From Saccopteryx bilineata (Eukaryota > Chordata > Mammalia > Chiroptera > Emballonuridae): DNA of 64,000 bases. Positions within the stretch are counted from its first letter, which is position 1, and each line of letters opens with the position of its first letter. Both the position numbers and the translations under genes were made by a program. The notes under the pieces are model-generated. The model did not search any database. It saw nothing but the letters and a program-made list of their open reading frames with translations, and was not told the origin of the DNA. Shown piece after piece: positions 1 to 10,539 of this stretch. The DNA lies in NCBI RefSeq assembly GCF_036850765.1, contig NC_089493.1, forward strand, positions 189,505,140-189,569,139, given 5' to 3'.

Positions 1-30
1 AATGTAACACCACATGGAATTTACTTACTG

Positions 31-195
31 ATTTGTTTCTCTGATTCCCCCAGACCGGAAGCTAAGCTCATGGGGGCAGGGATTTTTTTGTGCCTTAAAT
101 CCTGCTGTATCCCAAGCACCCAGAGCTGGCATCTGGCACCTGGCACATAAAGGCTACTCGACAGCTGTATACATATACAATAAATGAATGAATGA
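31..195 (+). repeat. L2 3'-end fragment
   Basis: The pattern gcagggattt, then ctggcacctggcacataa, then an aatgaatgaatgaatg tail matches the 3' end of the ancient mammalian LINE L2. A second such fragment lies at about 765-905 (ccgtgagctccttgggggcag). Confidence 0.65.
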
Positions 196-263
196 ATGTG
201 TAAATGCCTTCAAAGTGCATCCCTTTCACTGAAATAGACCATATTCACATCTATGATAAATCT

Positions 264-659
264 TTTTTTTTTTTTTTTAATAAATTTTTATTAATGGTAA
301 TGGGATGACATTAATAAATCAGGGTACATATATTCAAAGAAAACATGTCTAGGTTATTTTGTCATCAAATTATGTTGCAAACCCCTCGCCCAAAGTCAGA
401 TTGTCCTCCGTCACCCTCTATCTAGTTCTCTGTGCCCCTCCCCCTCCCCCTAACTCTCTCCCTCCCTCCCTCCCATGTCCTCCCTCCCCCCCCCCCCACC
501 CTTGGTAACCACCACACTCTTGTCCATGTCTCTCAGTCTAATTTTTATGTTCCACCAATGTATGGAATCATGTAGTTCTTGTTTTTTTCTGATTTACTTA
601 TTTCACTCCTTATAATGTTATCAAGATCCCACCATTTTGCTGTAAATGATCTGATGTCA
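264..659 (-). mobile_element. Young 5'-truncated L1 3' end
   Basis: A poly(T) start and a C-rich 3'-UTR-like body are flanked by a perfect 15-base target duplication, atctatgataaatct, at 249-263 and 660-674. The poly(T) on the left puts the element on the minus strand. The perfect duplication suggests recent insertion. Confidence 0.75.
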
Positions 660-1078
660 ATCTATGATAAATCTTGTTGGAATTAATAACAGTCTGATGG
701 CTGTGTTGCACCTCAGAACTGTGGTTATATTCATTCATCCTTGCCCCTCAAACGTGGCCTGGCATGTTCTGAATCGTAATATCTGATGTACTTGTCTGTC
801 TCCCCAGGACGCCGTGAGCTCCTTGGGGGCAGAATCATGTCTTACACGTACATTTCTGTGGCTCCAGAGTCCACATGGGGCTCAGAGATTATTTATTAAA
901 GAAATAATGAGTAATATACACAGATGAGTGTCTATTTACCTTTTTTCTAACTGCCTAAAATGTGCCAGGCATATCACACCTGAATTGGCTCTGATTCCCC
1001 CCTCCCACAGCCCTGCAGGTAGGGTTCCTTCCCTGTTTTCCAGAGGAGGAAGCTGGTGCTGAACAAGGAAGGTGTCGG

Positions 1079-1107
1079 GTGTGTGTGTGTGTGTGTGTGT
1101 GTGTGTT
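1079..1107 (+). repeat. GT microsatellite
   Basis: About 14 uninterrupted GT units. Confidence 0.95.
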
Positions 1108-1559
1108 TCACCTACTCACAACTGTTTCCCCAGAAGACACCTTCAGCCATAGCGCTTAGGACAGTCCATACCGTGCCCTGGTGCAGGCGCCTAGAAGGAA
1201 ACTCTGGGAGAAAGGGTCCCAGCTGGGTTGGGGAGCACCCTCCTTCTCCCAGGTGCCATCCGGGGCAATGGCTTGGCTGCCCACCCACTTTGCAAACTGG
1301 CTTGGGTATTTCTGCCACCCATGGGCACAGACCCAGGTGTGTTGGGGGAAAGTGAATGAGATGCACCCCAAACCTTTGGAAGAGGGCACCCCAACATGCC
1401 TTCAAAGAAGGCACGTTGACACAATAGGACTACTGAGAAATGATTAAAATTATTTCGTTGTTCTTTCCACAAAGGATGGCTAGTAAAAATATGAAGCCAC
1501 TTGAAATAAAACCCTCTCTCTGGGAGGCTATATTCAGGTAGGTTACTTTGTTGTAGTTT

Positions 1560-1994
1560 GTTTTATTCTTTTTTTTTTTCTTTTCATTTTTCTGAAGCTG
1601 GAAACAGGGAGAGACAGTCAGACAGACTCCCGCATGCGCCCGACCGGGATCCACCCGGCACACCCACCAGGGGGCGACGCTCTGCCCACCAGGGGGCGAT
1701 GCTCTGCCCATCCTGGGCGTCGCCATGTTGCGACCCTCCTGGGTGTCGCCATATTGCGACCAGAGCCACTCTAGCGCCTGGGGCAGAGGCCACAGAGCCA
1801 TCCCCAGCGCCCGGGCCATCTTTTGCTCCAATGGAGCCTTGGCTGCGGGAGGGGAAGAGAGAGACAGAGAGGAAGGCGCGGCGGAGGGGTGGAGATGCAA
1901 ATGGGCGCTTCTCCTATGTGCCCTGGCCGGGAATCGAACCCGGGTCCTCCGCACGCTAGGCCGACGCTCTACCGCTGAGCCAACCGGCCAGGGC
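1560..1994 (-). mobile_element. Group 1 tRNA SINE with internal 26-bp duplication
   Basis: Poly(T) and ctgaagctggaaac mark the tail side; ccgctgagccaaccggccagggc marks the tRNA-like head at 1994. The body has a 26-base unit (tcctgggcgtcgccatgttg...) in tandem, shared only with the copy at 56646-57080. Confidence 0.9.
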
Positions 1995-2202
1995 TTATTC
2001 TTAAGGGATCCATTTCACGATTCAAAGAAAAATTGTTTAGGAAGGTTTACTATAGAGAAATCCTGCTTTCTCAACCCTTCCATCCCAATCTCGGCAACTA
2101 TCTATATAGATAACCACTTTGATTAGTTTATTCATTATTTCTTGCTACAGATGATCATGTGATCATGTTCACTCTTTCTTGTACCTCAAATATGGTGTGA
2201 AA

Positions 2203-2235
2203 TACATATATATATATATGTATGTATGTATGTAT
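2203..2235 (+). repeat. TA / TGTA microsatellite
   Basis: An atatatatat run is followed by (tgta)n. Confidence 0.85.
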
Positions 2236-2564
2236 TCTGATATCTCCATGTCTTGTACAAAATGTAGCATGTTATACTGTTTTGCACTGTCCTGTTTTTT
2301 CCCTTAATAATCCCACCTGGGGGTCTCTCCATATCCGTACCCAAAGATAAACATTTAATGAATGTTTGGCAAATGAGTAAACCAGTGAATGAAAAATTGG
2401 TGCATGCGTGATTGTTGGACGTGATTAACACCTAGCCCTCTCTTCCTTCCCGGAAGCTGCCATCTGCCCTGGAGTGGTGTTTTCCATACTTTCCCCCAGG
2501 AGCCAAATTCCTCGGGTGTCCTTGTCATCCTGATCGTAACCCTCCGTTTTCCCGCCCTCCACAG

Positions 2565-2717
2565 GGAGGCGCCCAGATCAGCCTGGCTGAGGTCTGCCGG
2601 TCTGGGGAGAGGTCGACTCGCTGGTACAACCTCCTGAGCTACAAATACTTGAAGAAACAGAGCAGGGAACCCAAGCCAGGGGGCGCCCGGGCCCCCACGC
2701 CGGGGCCGGAAAGCACG
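2565..2717 (+). CDS. WWC1: WWC1 exon, end of C2-domain region
   Basis: The exon starts in phase 0 after ccacag and ends at ACG|gtgagc, giving 51 codons. It begins [11 protein letters not shown] and contains [16 protein letters not shown], the end of the KIBRA C2 domain, followed by a Pro/Gly-rich linker. Confidence 0.95.
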
Positions 2718-5458
2718 GTGAGCGGGGCCTCCTCCTACGAACGCGGCACCTGGAAGGTAGAAAGCACGGCCTCTCCCGGAGCTGGAGGCGGAGAGGAGGG
2801 GCAGACAGGGGGAAGAACACTGGGGTCGGCTCTGCCCACCAGGGGGCAATGCTCTGCCCACCAGGGGGAGTCGCTCTGCCGCTACCAGAGCCACTCTAGC
2901 GCCTGGGACAGAGGCCAAGGAGCCATCTTTGCTCCAATGGAGCCTCGGCTGCGGGAGGGGAAGAGAGAGACAGAGAGGAAGGAGAGGGGGGAGGAGTGGA
3001 GAAGCCGAGGGGCGCTTCTCCTGTGTGCCCTGGCCGGGAATCGAACCGGGACTTCTGCACGCCAGGCCGACGCTCTACCACTGAGCCAACCGGCCAGGGT
3101 CCATTCACGACTTCTTAAAAATGACGTGGGGAAAGAAAGACAAATCTGCGGCAGGTAGAGAGCTAGCCCTTAATTGAGACCCCGCTGTGTGCCTCGTGGT
3201 CCATCGTGGAGGCTTTCCGTCAGAGGCAGACGACCATTGGGAGGCTGGATGCTTCTTGGTTGGGTGACGGGTTGATCAGTTCACCTCTCAGCCTCCGTTC
3301 ATGTCCAACCTGAGTCTAAAAGGGTTGCCTTGAAGCTTTGAAGAAGTAAGGGTTTGACAGAGGGTATCTGTTTCATCATTTCTTTTTGCTTGGAAATCTC
3401 ACCTTTGCCTATGCTTTAGTTAAAACGTATTTTCATTTTAGTGTAGTACACTTGAACCTATTAAATACCCTGAAACTGTCTCCTACGCTTGGAAAGCCCA
3501 CATCTGCTGGCCAAGTAGACCGGCCAGGGCTCTGCTGAGCGGAGAGGCTGCACTGGATCATAGAGTGATTCGGCGTATGGGGTCCTAATGGGTTCGCTGA
3601 CGGAGTGAGAGCGATTCAGGGTGGCCTGTCACCCTCTGCTGTGCTCCGTCCCTCTGTCAGTACTCAGTTACTTTGGACAGTCACTGCCCAGAACTCAGCG
3701 GAGGGGAGGGGCTAGGTCACACAGGTAAGGAGAGGGTAAGGATTAAATGTTTCCTCCTCCTCCTCTTCTCTTCCTCCCCCTCCTCCTTCTTCTTCATCCT
3801 CATCCTCATCATTTTCTGTGCTTCCTGTTAGGTCAGGCACGGTCCCATTTATTATATGTAGTTTCTCAAGGCTCAGAAAGGTTACCTAAGGACATACATC
3901 TCTAATCTACATCTCAGAAAAAAAGCTAGGTCTCAAGCCCAGGTCTGAGTCCTTCACTCCAAAACCATGACAAGGAGCTGGCAAAGGTCTTTACAAAAGA
4001 CCCCTCTGCTTTCTAGGTCAGTGTTCTTGGGTAAGTCGCATCAACCTTAGACACATTGGCTTTCTCATTCCCGTTTCTCAAGGGAATGATCACATCATCT
4101 CTCCCTCCCAGGATGGTTATAAGGATTCATTTAGGTGCAGCATGTAAGCCATTTATCCATGCCTGGCATATACCAGGCCTTCAATTGACTTTAGTTCTTC
4201 CCCTCTTTCCTGCCTCAAAAGAAAATCTAGTTTTACACTACCAGGGGTGTTTGCAAATTAACTATGTGTTCAGGACAGGTCAGTTTTGCTTTGCTATTAG
4301 CCGCCATTCGCTGAGTGCCAGTTATGTGCTAGGTACTTTTCAGCATACCTCGTGTGTTTAATCTTCATAACAACCCTTTGTGGTATGTATTATAGGAAAC
4401 TCAGTCTCAGAGAAGTTACATAATTTCCTCAACTTGACCGGCTTTTTCACTGTAGACCCTATTCAGTATAGACACTCTTCCTCCAGGAAGCCTTCCCTGA
4501 ATGCAACCCCCTAAACTGACTTTGCGCTTGCTTCTCTGTTTCCAAGCTTCAATACTTCTGGTGTAGTCTCTATCACTTTGTTTTGTTATTGATGGTTCAT
4601 GTGATGGTCTCCTTGGCTACACTGTGATCTCCTTACAACCGGAGACCTGTAACCCTCTCTCACTCAGCTGCTGAGCGTGGCTGTCTTCCAAAACTGTCCA
4701 CGCATACCGGGGTTATTCTCAGGAGAACTGCTAGTTAGGAGACCTAGCTCCGTACTTCCCACGTTATAAGTGACCGTGCGGCAAGATGCTTACCTGTTCT
4801 GGTCTCCAGTTCTGCCCTCAGTTCATTGGGCGGGTCACACTCCAAGGAGCTCTGATTCTTGCCAGGAGGGGCGCCCTCCATGGTGTGCCAACGAATGGAC
4901 CCATCAGCCTTTGTCTCCACAGGACGCCGTGTCTGCCCTGTTGGAACAGACAGCGGTGGAGCTGGAGAAGAGGCAGGAGGGAAGGAGCAGCACCCAGACC
5001 CTGGGAGACGGCTGGTGAGTGAGGGCTCCCTCGGGCCTCAGGAACTGATCTGCCTTGGGCCGCGGGCCCAGGGAACAGGTCCCCGAATGCCGGAGCAACC
5101 TGGGGAAGTGTCTCTGTAGGAAAACTTGAGAACCTGTTTCCTGATGGGCTCCTCGCAGGCAACAGGGCCGTCCAGAGCCTGGCACAGGGGTGCCCCAGAT
5201 CCCTTCCCAGTTTGTCATTCTGTGTTCTGTGACTCGCTTCTGCTAGTTCACATCTAATACTAGTTCGTCTCGGTGCACCTACATCGATTCTGGATTAGAA
5301 AATTTAAAGACGCTTGAGATTATTATAAGTGGAAAATAAGTATAATTTTCCGTAGTTTGGAGGTTCCTCAGTAAGGAATTGCATTTGACTACCAGGAACA
5401 GAGAGCAGAAATAAGAGGCTTAAATAGATAGTTTAGTTTATTTTTATTTATTTTTTAA

Positions 5459-5494
<36 letters not shown>

Positions 5495-8400
5495 GAGACA
5501 GAGAGAGGGATAGACAGGGACAGACAGACAGGAACAGAGAGATGAGAAGCATTAATCATTAGTTTTTTATTGCAACACCTTAGTTGTTCATTGATTGCTT
5601 TCTCATATGTGTCTTGACCATGAGCCTTCAGCAGACTGAGTAACCCCTTGCTGGAGCCAGCGACCTTGGGTCCAAGCTGGTGAGCTTTAGCTCAAACCAG
5701 ATGAGCCCGCATTCAAGCTGGTGACCTCAGGGTCTCAAACCTGGGTCCTCCGCATCCCGGTCCGATGCTCTATCCACTGCGCCACCACCTGGTCAGGCTA
5801 TTTTTATTTATTTTTTGTTACTTAAAAGGAAGAATGAGAGCCTCAAGATGTTACTGGGAACCCAGGTACCTTCTCTCTCATCTGCTCTGCTGTCCTTACT
5901 ATGTGACCTCCATCATCCAGACTGCCCAATGGCCCAAAATGGCTGCTGTGTCACCAGCCATCAGGCAGGCAGCAGGAAAGAGGACGGACAAAAGAGTGTG
6001 CCTATGTGCCTTTTAACATGGAGCATTCCTGAAAGTCCTACCCAGCAATTTCTACTTGCTTCTCATTGGCTGAGCTTAGCCTGTCACCCTGTCTGACAGC
6101 AAAGCAGACTGGGGGGAAAGATCTATTTAGTTGGGTATAAAAATCAGGGTTCCATTACTAAGGCAGAATGGACACTGGGTGGGCCAAGTAGGCCTCAGAA
6201 GGTAAACCGTGGAAAATGAAATGTAACGAAAGTAGAACTGAGTATTAAAGTTGAACTAGATACATTGCTTGCCTGAGGTCTTCTCTCCCCTTGTTACAAA
6301 GGAAGCTTTGTTAGTGTGTCAGCCATGCTAAGGACAGGCTAGTACTAAACACCCTCCCTGATGTAATCTGACAGAGCAAAGTGGAGACAGCTTTCTCATC
6401 GTGCATTTCAGGGCTCTGTAGCTCCTTGTAACCCATCAGAAAGGTCTCTCGCACCTTAAGAAACAGTGATGTAATCAAGGGTTCAGATCTTAGCTTCATC
6501 CTTTTTTTTTTTCTGAGTAACCTTGGGCACAGCATTTTTAACTTTTTATTGTAGGGTAATAATAGGAAAGTTTACTTAACGTGTTCAGTGCAGCTCAGTG
6601 AATTTTCAGAAACCAAACAACTTGTGGAGCCAGCATCCAAATCAGGAAGGAGAGGGCCTTCGTTACCAGCTCCTGGGAGGCCCACACCTGCCTTCTCTTG
6701 TCCCTGCCCTCCGTCTCGGGGCCAGCCACTGAGGCACGCCATCGTGACCTTACCCGACACAGCCTCAACTGCAAAGAGAAATGGGGACATGACTCTGGTG
6801 GTAGAGGGTGATGGATGCGAAAGAATTGGAGGAAAAACGAGTAATGAAGATAAAGAAAAACTCGTGGTAGACACGCAGTAGGTGGTAGAAACTACGATTA
6901 GCAGAAGGAGCACTGCTAAGTCTCAGCTCGAAAAGGAGGAGGCAGGTTACCATCCAGAGAATGACCACAGCCCGTCAGTCTTGCCATTGGGAGGAGGACC
7001 AGCCGGGCATGCACTCTGCATTCAGACAGGTGGAGTCAGAATCTGGCTCAGCCAGCTTTCTGGGGGGTCCTAGGTCTGAGGGAGGCCTGAGCATCAGTAC
7101 GTTTTAAAAGCTCCCTGGGGCCTGACCTGTAGTGGCGCAGTGGATAAAGCATCGACCTGGAAATGCTGAGGTCGCCGGTTCAAAACCCTGGGCTTGCCTG
7201 GTCAAGGCACATATGGGAGTTGATGCTTCCAGCTCCTCCCCCTTCTTTCTCTCTGTCTCTCTCTCTCTCCCTCTCTCTCTCCTCTCTAAAAATGAATAAA
7301 TAAAATAAAATAAAAATAAAAGCTCCCTGGGTGATCATAATGTGCGGCATGGGCTGAGAACCATGACCCTCTAAACCTCCATTTTCTCATCGGTAATATC
7401 CAGATTAAAACTATGGCCGTGACACATGGGTATCTTGTCAACTCAGTCCAATTATTCGTGATAAGCACTTAACACAGACCCTGACCCACAGGAAGCACTC
7501 AATAACTCTTCCGTATTCTTCTGTTACAGCTCCAAATTATACATTTGATCTCAGAACGGAGTCTTTCCTTAATATCTTTCTACTCCGGGGGTCAGCACGT
7601 TTTCTGGGAAGGGCCAGATAGTCAATGGGCCACACGGAATCTGTCATGTCTGCTCAACCCTGCCGATTCTGTGTGAGAACACCCAGAGACGGTATGCACG
7701 CCAGCCACCGTGTCCCTGTCACTGAAACTTTGATGACAGGCACTGAAATTTGAGTTTCATATAATTGGCATGACATGAAATACCATTCTTTTCACTTTTT
7801 TTCCCCAGCCATTTAAAAATGTAAAAACCATTCATAGCTTGTTTGGACGGTCCAAAGCAGACTGGATTTGGCCCTTGGGCTGACCCCTCTCTTAGTGTCC
7901 TCTACTAGTCATCTGTGTCATGAAGGGTATGGCATGGTTCCTGAATTCTTGTATGTTCACTTGTTTGTTTTAGGGTTCTCTCTAAATTGTCTCAGTTCTT
8001 CTCTCTCTCTACCCCCACCTCCTTCTCTCCTTCTCCCTCCCTCTCTCCCTCCGTCCCTCTCTCCCTCTCTCCCTCTCACCTTCTCTCCTTCTCCCTCCCT
8101 CTTTCCCTCTCTCCCTCTCTCCCTCTTGCCTTCTCTCCTTCTCCCTCCCCCCTCCCTCCTTCCCCCCTCCCTCCCTCCCTCCCTCTCTCCCTCCCTCCCT
8201 CTCTCCCTCTCTCCTTCTCTCCTCTCCTTCTCTCCTTCCTCTCTCCTTCTCCCTCCCTCTCTCCCTCTCCCCCTCCCCTCTCTCCCTCTACCTCCTTCTC
8301 TCCTTCCCTCCCTCCCTCTCTCCCTCCCTCCTTCTCTCCTTCTCCCTCCCTCTCTCCCTCTCCCCTCTCTCCCTCTACCTCCTTCTCTCCTTCTCCCTCC

Positions 8401-10498
8401 CTCTCTCCTTCCCTCCCTCTCTCCCTCTCTCCCTCTCTCCCTCTCTCCTCTCTCCCTCCCTCCCTTCCTCCCTCCCTCTCTCCCTCTCTCCCTCTCTCCC
8501 TCTCTCCTTCTCCCTCCCTCTCTCCCTCTCCCCTTCCCCTCTCTCCCTCTACCTCCTTCTCTTTCTCCCTCCCTCTCTCCCTCCCTCCCTCTCTTCCTCC
8601 CTCCCTCTCTTCCTCCCTCCCTCTCTCCTTCTCTCTCCTTCTCTCCCTCTCACCTTCTCTCCTTCTCTCCCTCTCCCTCCCTCTCTCCTTCTCCCACCCT
8701 CTCTCCTCCCCTCTCCTTCTTTCCCTCTCTCCTTCTCCCTCCCTCCCTCCTTCTCTCTCCCTCTCTCCCTCTCTCCTCTCTCCCTCCCTTTATTCTCCTC
8801 TCTCCCTCTTTCCCTCTCTCCTTCTCCCTCCCTCTCGCCTTCTCTCTTCCTCTCTCCCTCTTGCCTTCTCTCCTTCTCCCTCCCCCCTCCCTCCTTCCCC
8901 CCTCCCTCCCTCCCTCCCTCTCTCCCTCCCTCCCTCTCTCCCTCTCTCCTTCTCTCCTCTCCTTCTCTCCTTCCTCTCTCCTTCTCCCTCCCTCTCTCCC
9001 TCTCCCCCTCCCCTCTCTCCCTCTACCTCCTTCTCTCCTTCCCTCCCTCCCTCTCTCCCTCCCTCCTTCTCTCCTTCTCCCTCCCTCTCTCCCTCTCCCC
9101 TCTCTCCCTCTACCTCCTTCTCTCCTTCTCCCTCCCTCTCTCCTTCCCTCCCTCTCTCCCTCTCTCCCTCTCTCCCTCTCTCCTCTCTCCCTCCCTCCCT
9201 TCCTCCCTCCCTCTCTCCCTCTCTCCCTCTCTCCCTCTCTCCTTCTCCCTCCCTCTCTCCCTCTCCCCTTCCCCTCTCTCCCTCTACCTCCTTCTCTTTC
9301 TCCCTCCCTCTCTCCCTCCCTCCCTCTCTTCCTCCCTCCCTCTCTTCCTCCCTCCCTCTCTCCTTCTCTCTCCTTCTCTCCCTCTCACCTTCTCTCCTTC
9401 TCTCCCTCTCCCTCCCTCTCTCCTTCTCCCACCCTCTCTCCTCCCCTCTCCTTCTTTCCCTCTCTCCTTCTCCCTCCCTCCCTCCTTCTCTCTCCCTCTC
9501 TCCCTCTCTCCTCTCTCCCTCCCTTTATTCTCCTCTCTCCCTCTTTCCCTCTCTCCTTCTCCCTCCCTCTCGCCTTCTCTCTTCCTCTCTCCCTCTCTCC
9601 TTCTCCTTCCCTCTCTCCTCCCCTCTCCTTCTTTTCCTCTCTCCTTCTCCCTCCCTCTCGCCTTCTCTCTCCCTCTCCTCCCTCCCTCTCTCCTTCTCCC
9701 TCCCTCTCTCCTCCCCTCTCCTTCTTTCCCTCTCTCCTTCTCCCTCCCTCCCTCCTTCTCCCTCCCTCCCTCCTTCTCTCTCCCTCTCTCCTTTCTCCCT
9801 CTCTCCTTCTCTTTCCCTCTCTCCTTTTTCCTCCCTCTCGCCTTCTCTCTTCCTCTCTCCCTCTCTCCAGCACACTGCTGGGATGGGCTGGGGTCCACAC
9901 AGGCAAAGATTTGATGCTGGAAATAGGCCTAGGACCTGTCTTCCAGAACCCTGGCACAAGATCACTGGTTTTCCCCCAAATTCCAAGCTTGTGTCGAGAC
10001 TTTTCATGCCATTGCCTAGCAACCGCCTTCTGTTCTCTCTCCCTTTGTGGCCCCCTCTGTCCCCACCCCTGGCCATTCAGACCTCCCTAGACACTGACTT
10101 ACAAAGAGAGCTGGGAATCCGGAGCAGAGCTGCTCTCCTGGGGTAAGCCATCTGCGGCCCCTTCCCCAGACGGCAGGCCTCTCTGGGTCCTGGGATGTGA
10201 GCTAGCCTCACCGGGCGCTTAGCTCGGGCGTCAGGTGCCCACACCTCCCAAACGCCGGCCCTCCGTTCTAATTTATATTCTCCCCCCTTCGGCACCCAAG
10301 GACCAGGGTGCTATTGTCAGACCCTCTTTTTTTTGGGGGGGGTGGAGGGCTAAGTTTCTTTAGTGCCTCTACTCAGAAGGCTGGGTTTTTTTATTTTAAA
10401 CATCCAAAAGCAAAACAAAACTCAAAGTATTAAAGAATACAGGAGACGGTAATCACAGACAACGCCCGCGTGAAGCTGCTTGTGTCAGCCGTCTTGGG

Positions 10499-10539
<41 letters not shown>

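Larger units (their letters stand above)
1..2564 (+). other. WWC1: WWC1 intron (3' part)
   Basis: Upstream WWC1 exons lie outside the window. This intron holds L2 fragments, a young L1 3' end, a GT microsatellite and a group 1 SINE. I see no coding exon in it; agga-cgccgtgagctcc near 808 looks like an exon edge but is L2 sequence. Confidence 0.8.

Noticed and set aside
808..850. Possible WWC1 exon after a ccccag acceptor
   Set aside because: The sequence resembles the 3' end of L2 and has no donor or KIBRA-like translation. The similar gacgccgtg word of the real exon at 4923 is a coincidence.
1558..2126. Arg/Pro-rich open frames in and around the SINEs
   Set aside because: The same peptide pattern (NRTRVLRTLGRR and similar) recurs at every group 1 SINE, so it is SINE sequence rather than a gene family.
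7868..10146. Open frames of 740 and 719 codons on the + strand, and Arg/Glu/Gly-rich frames on the minus strand
   Set aside because: They run through the polypyrimidine tract. DNA made of C and T has no stop codons, so these frames are a composition artefact with no domain or start context.
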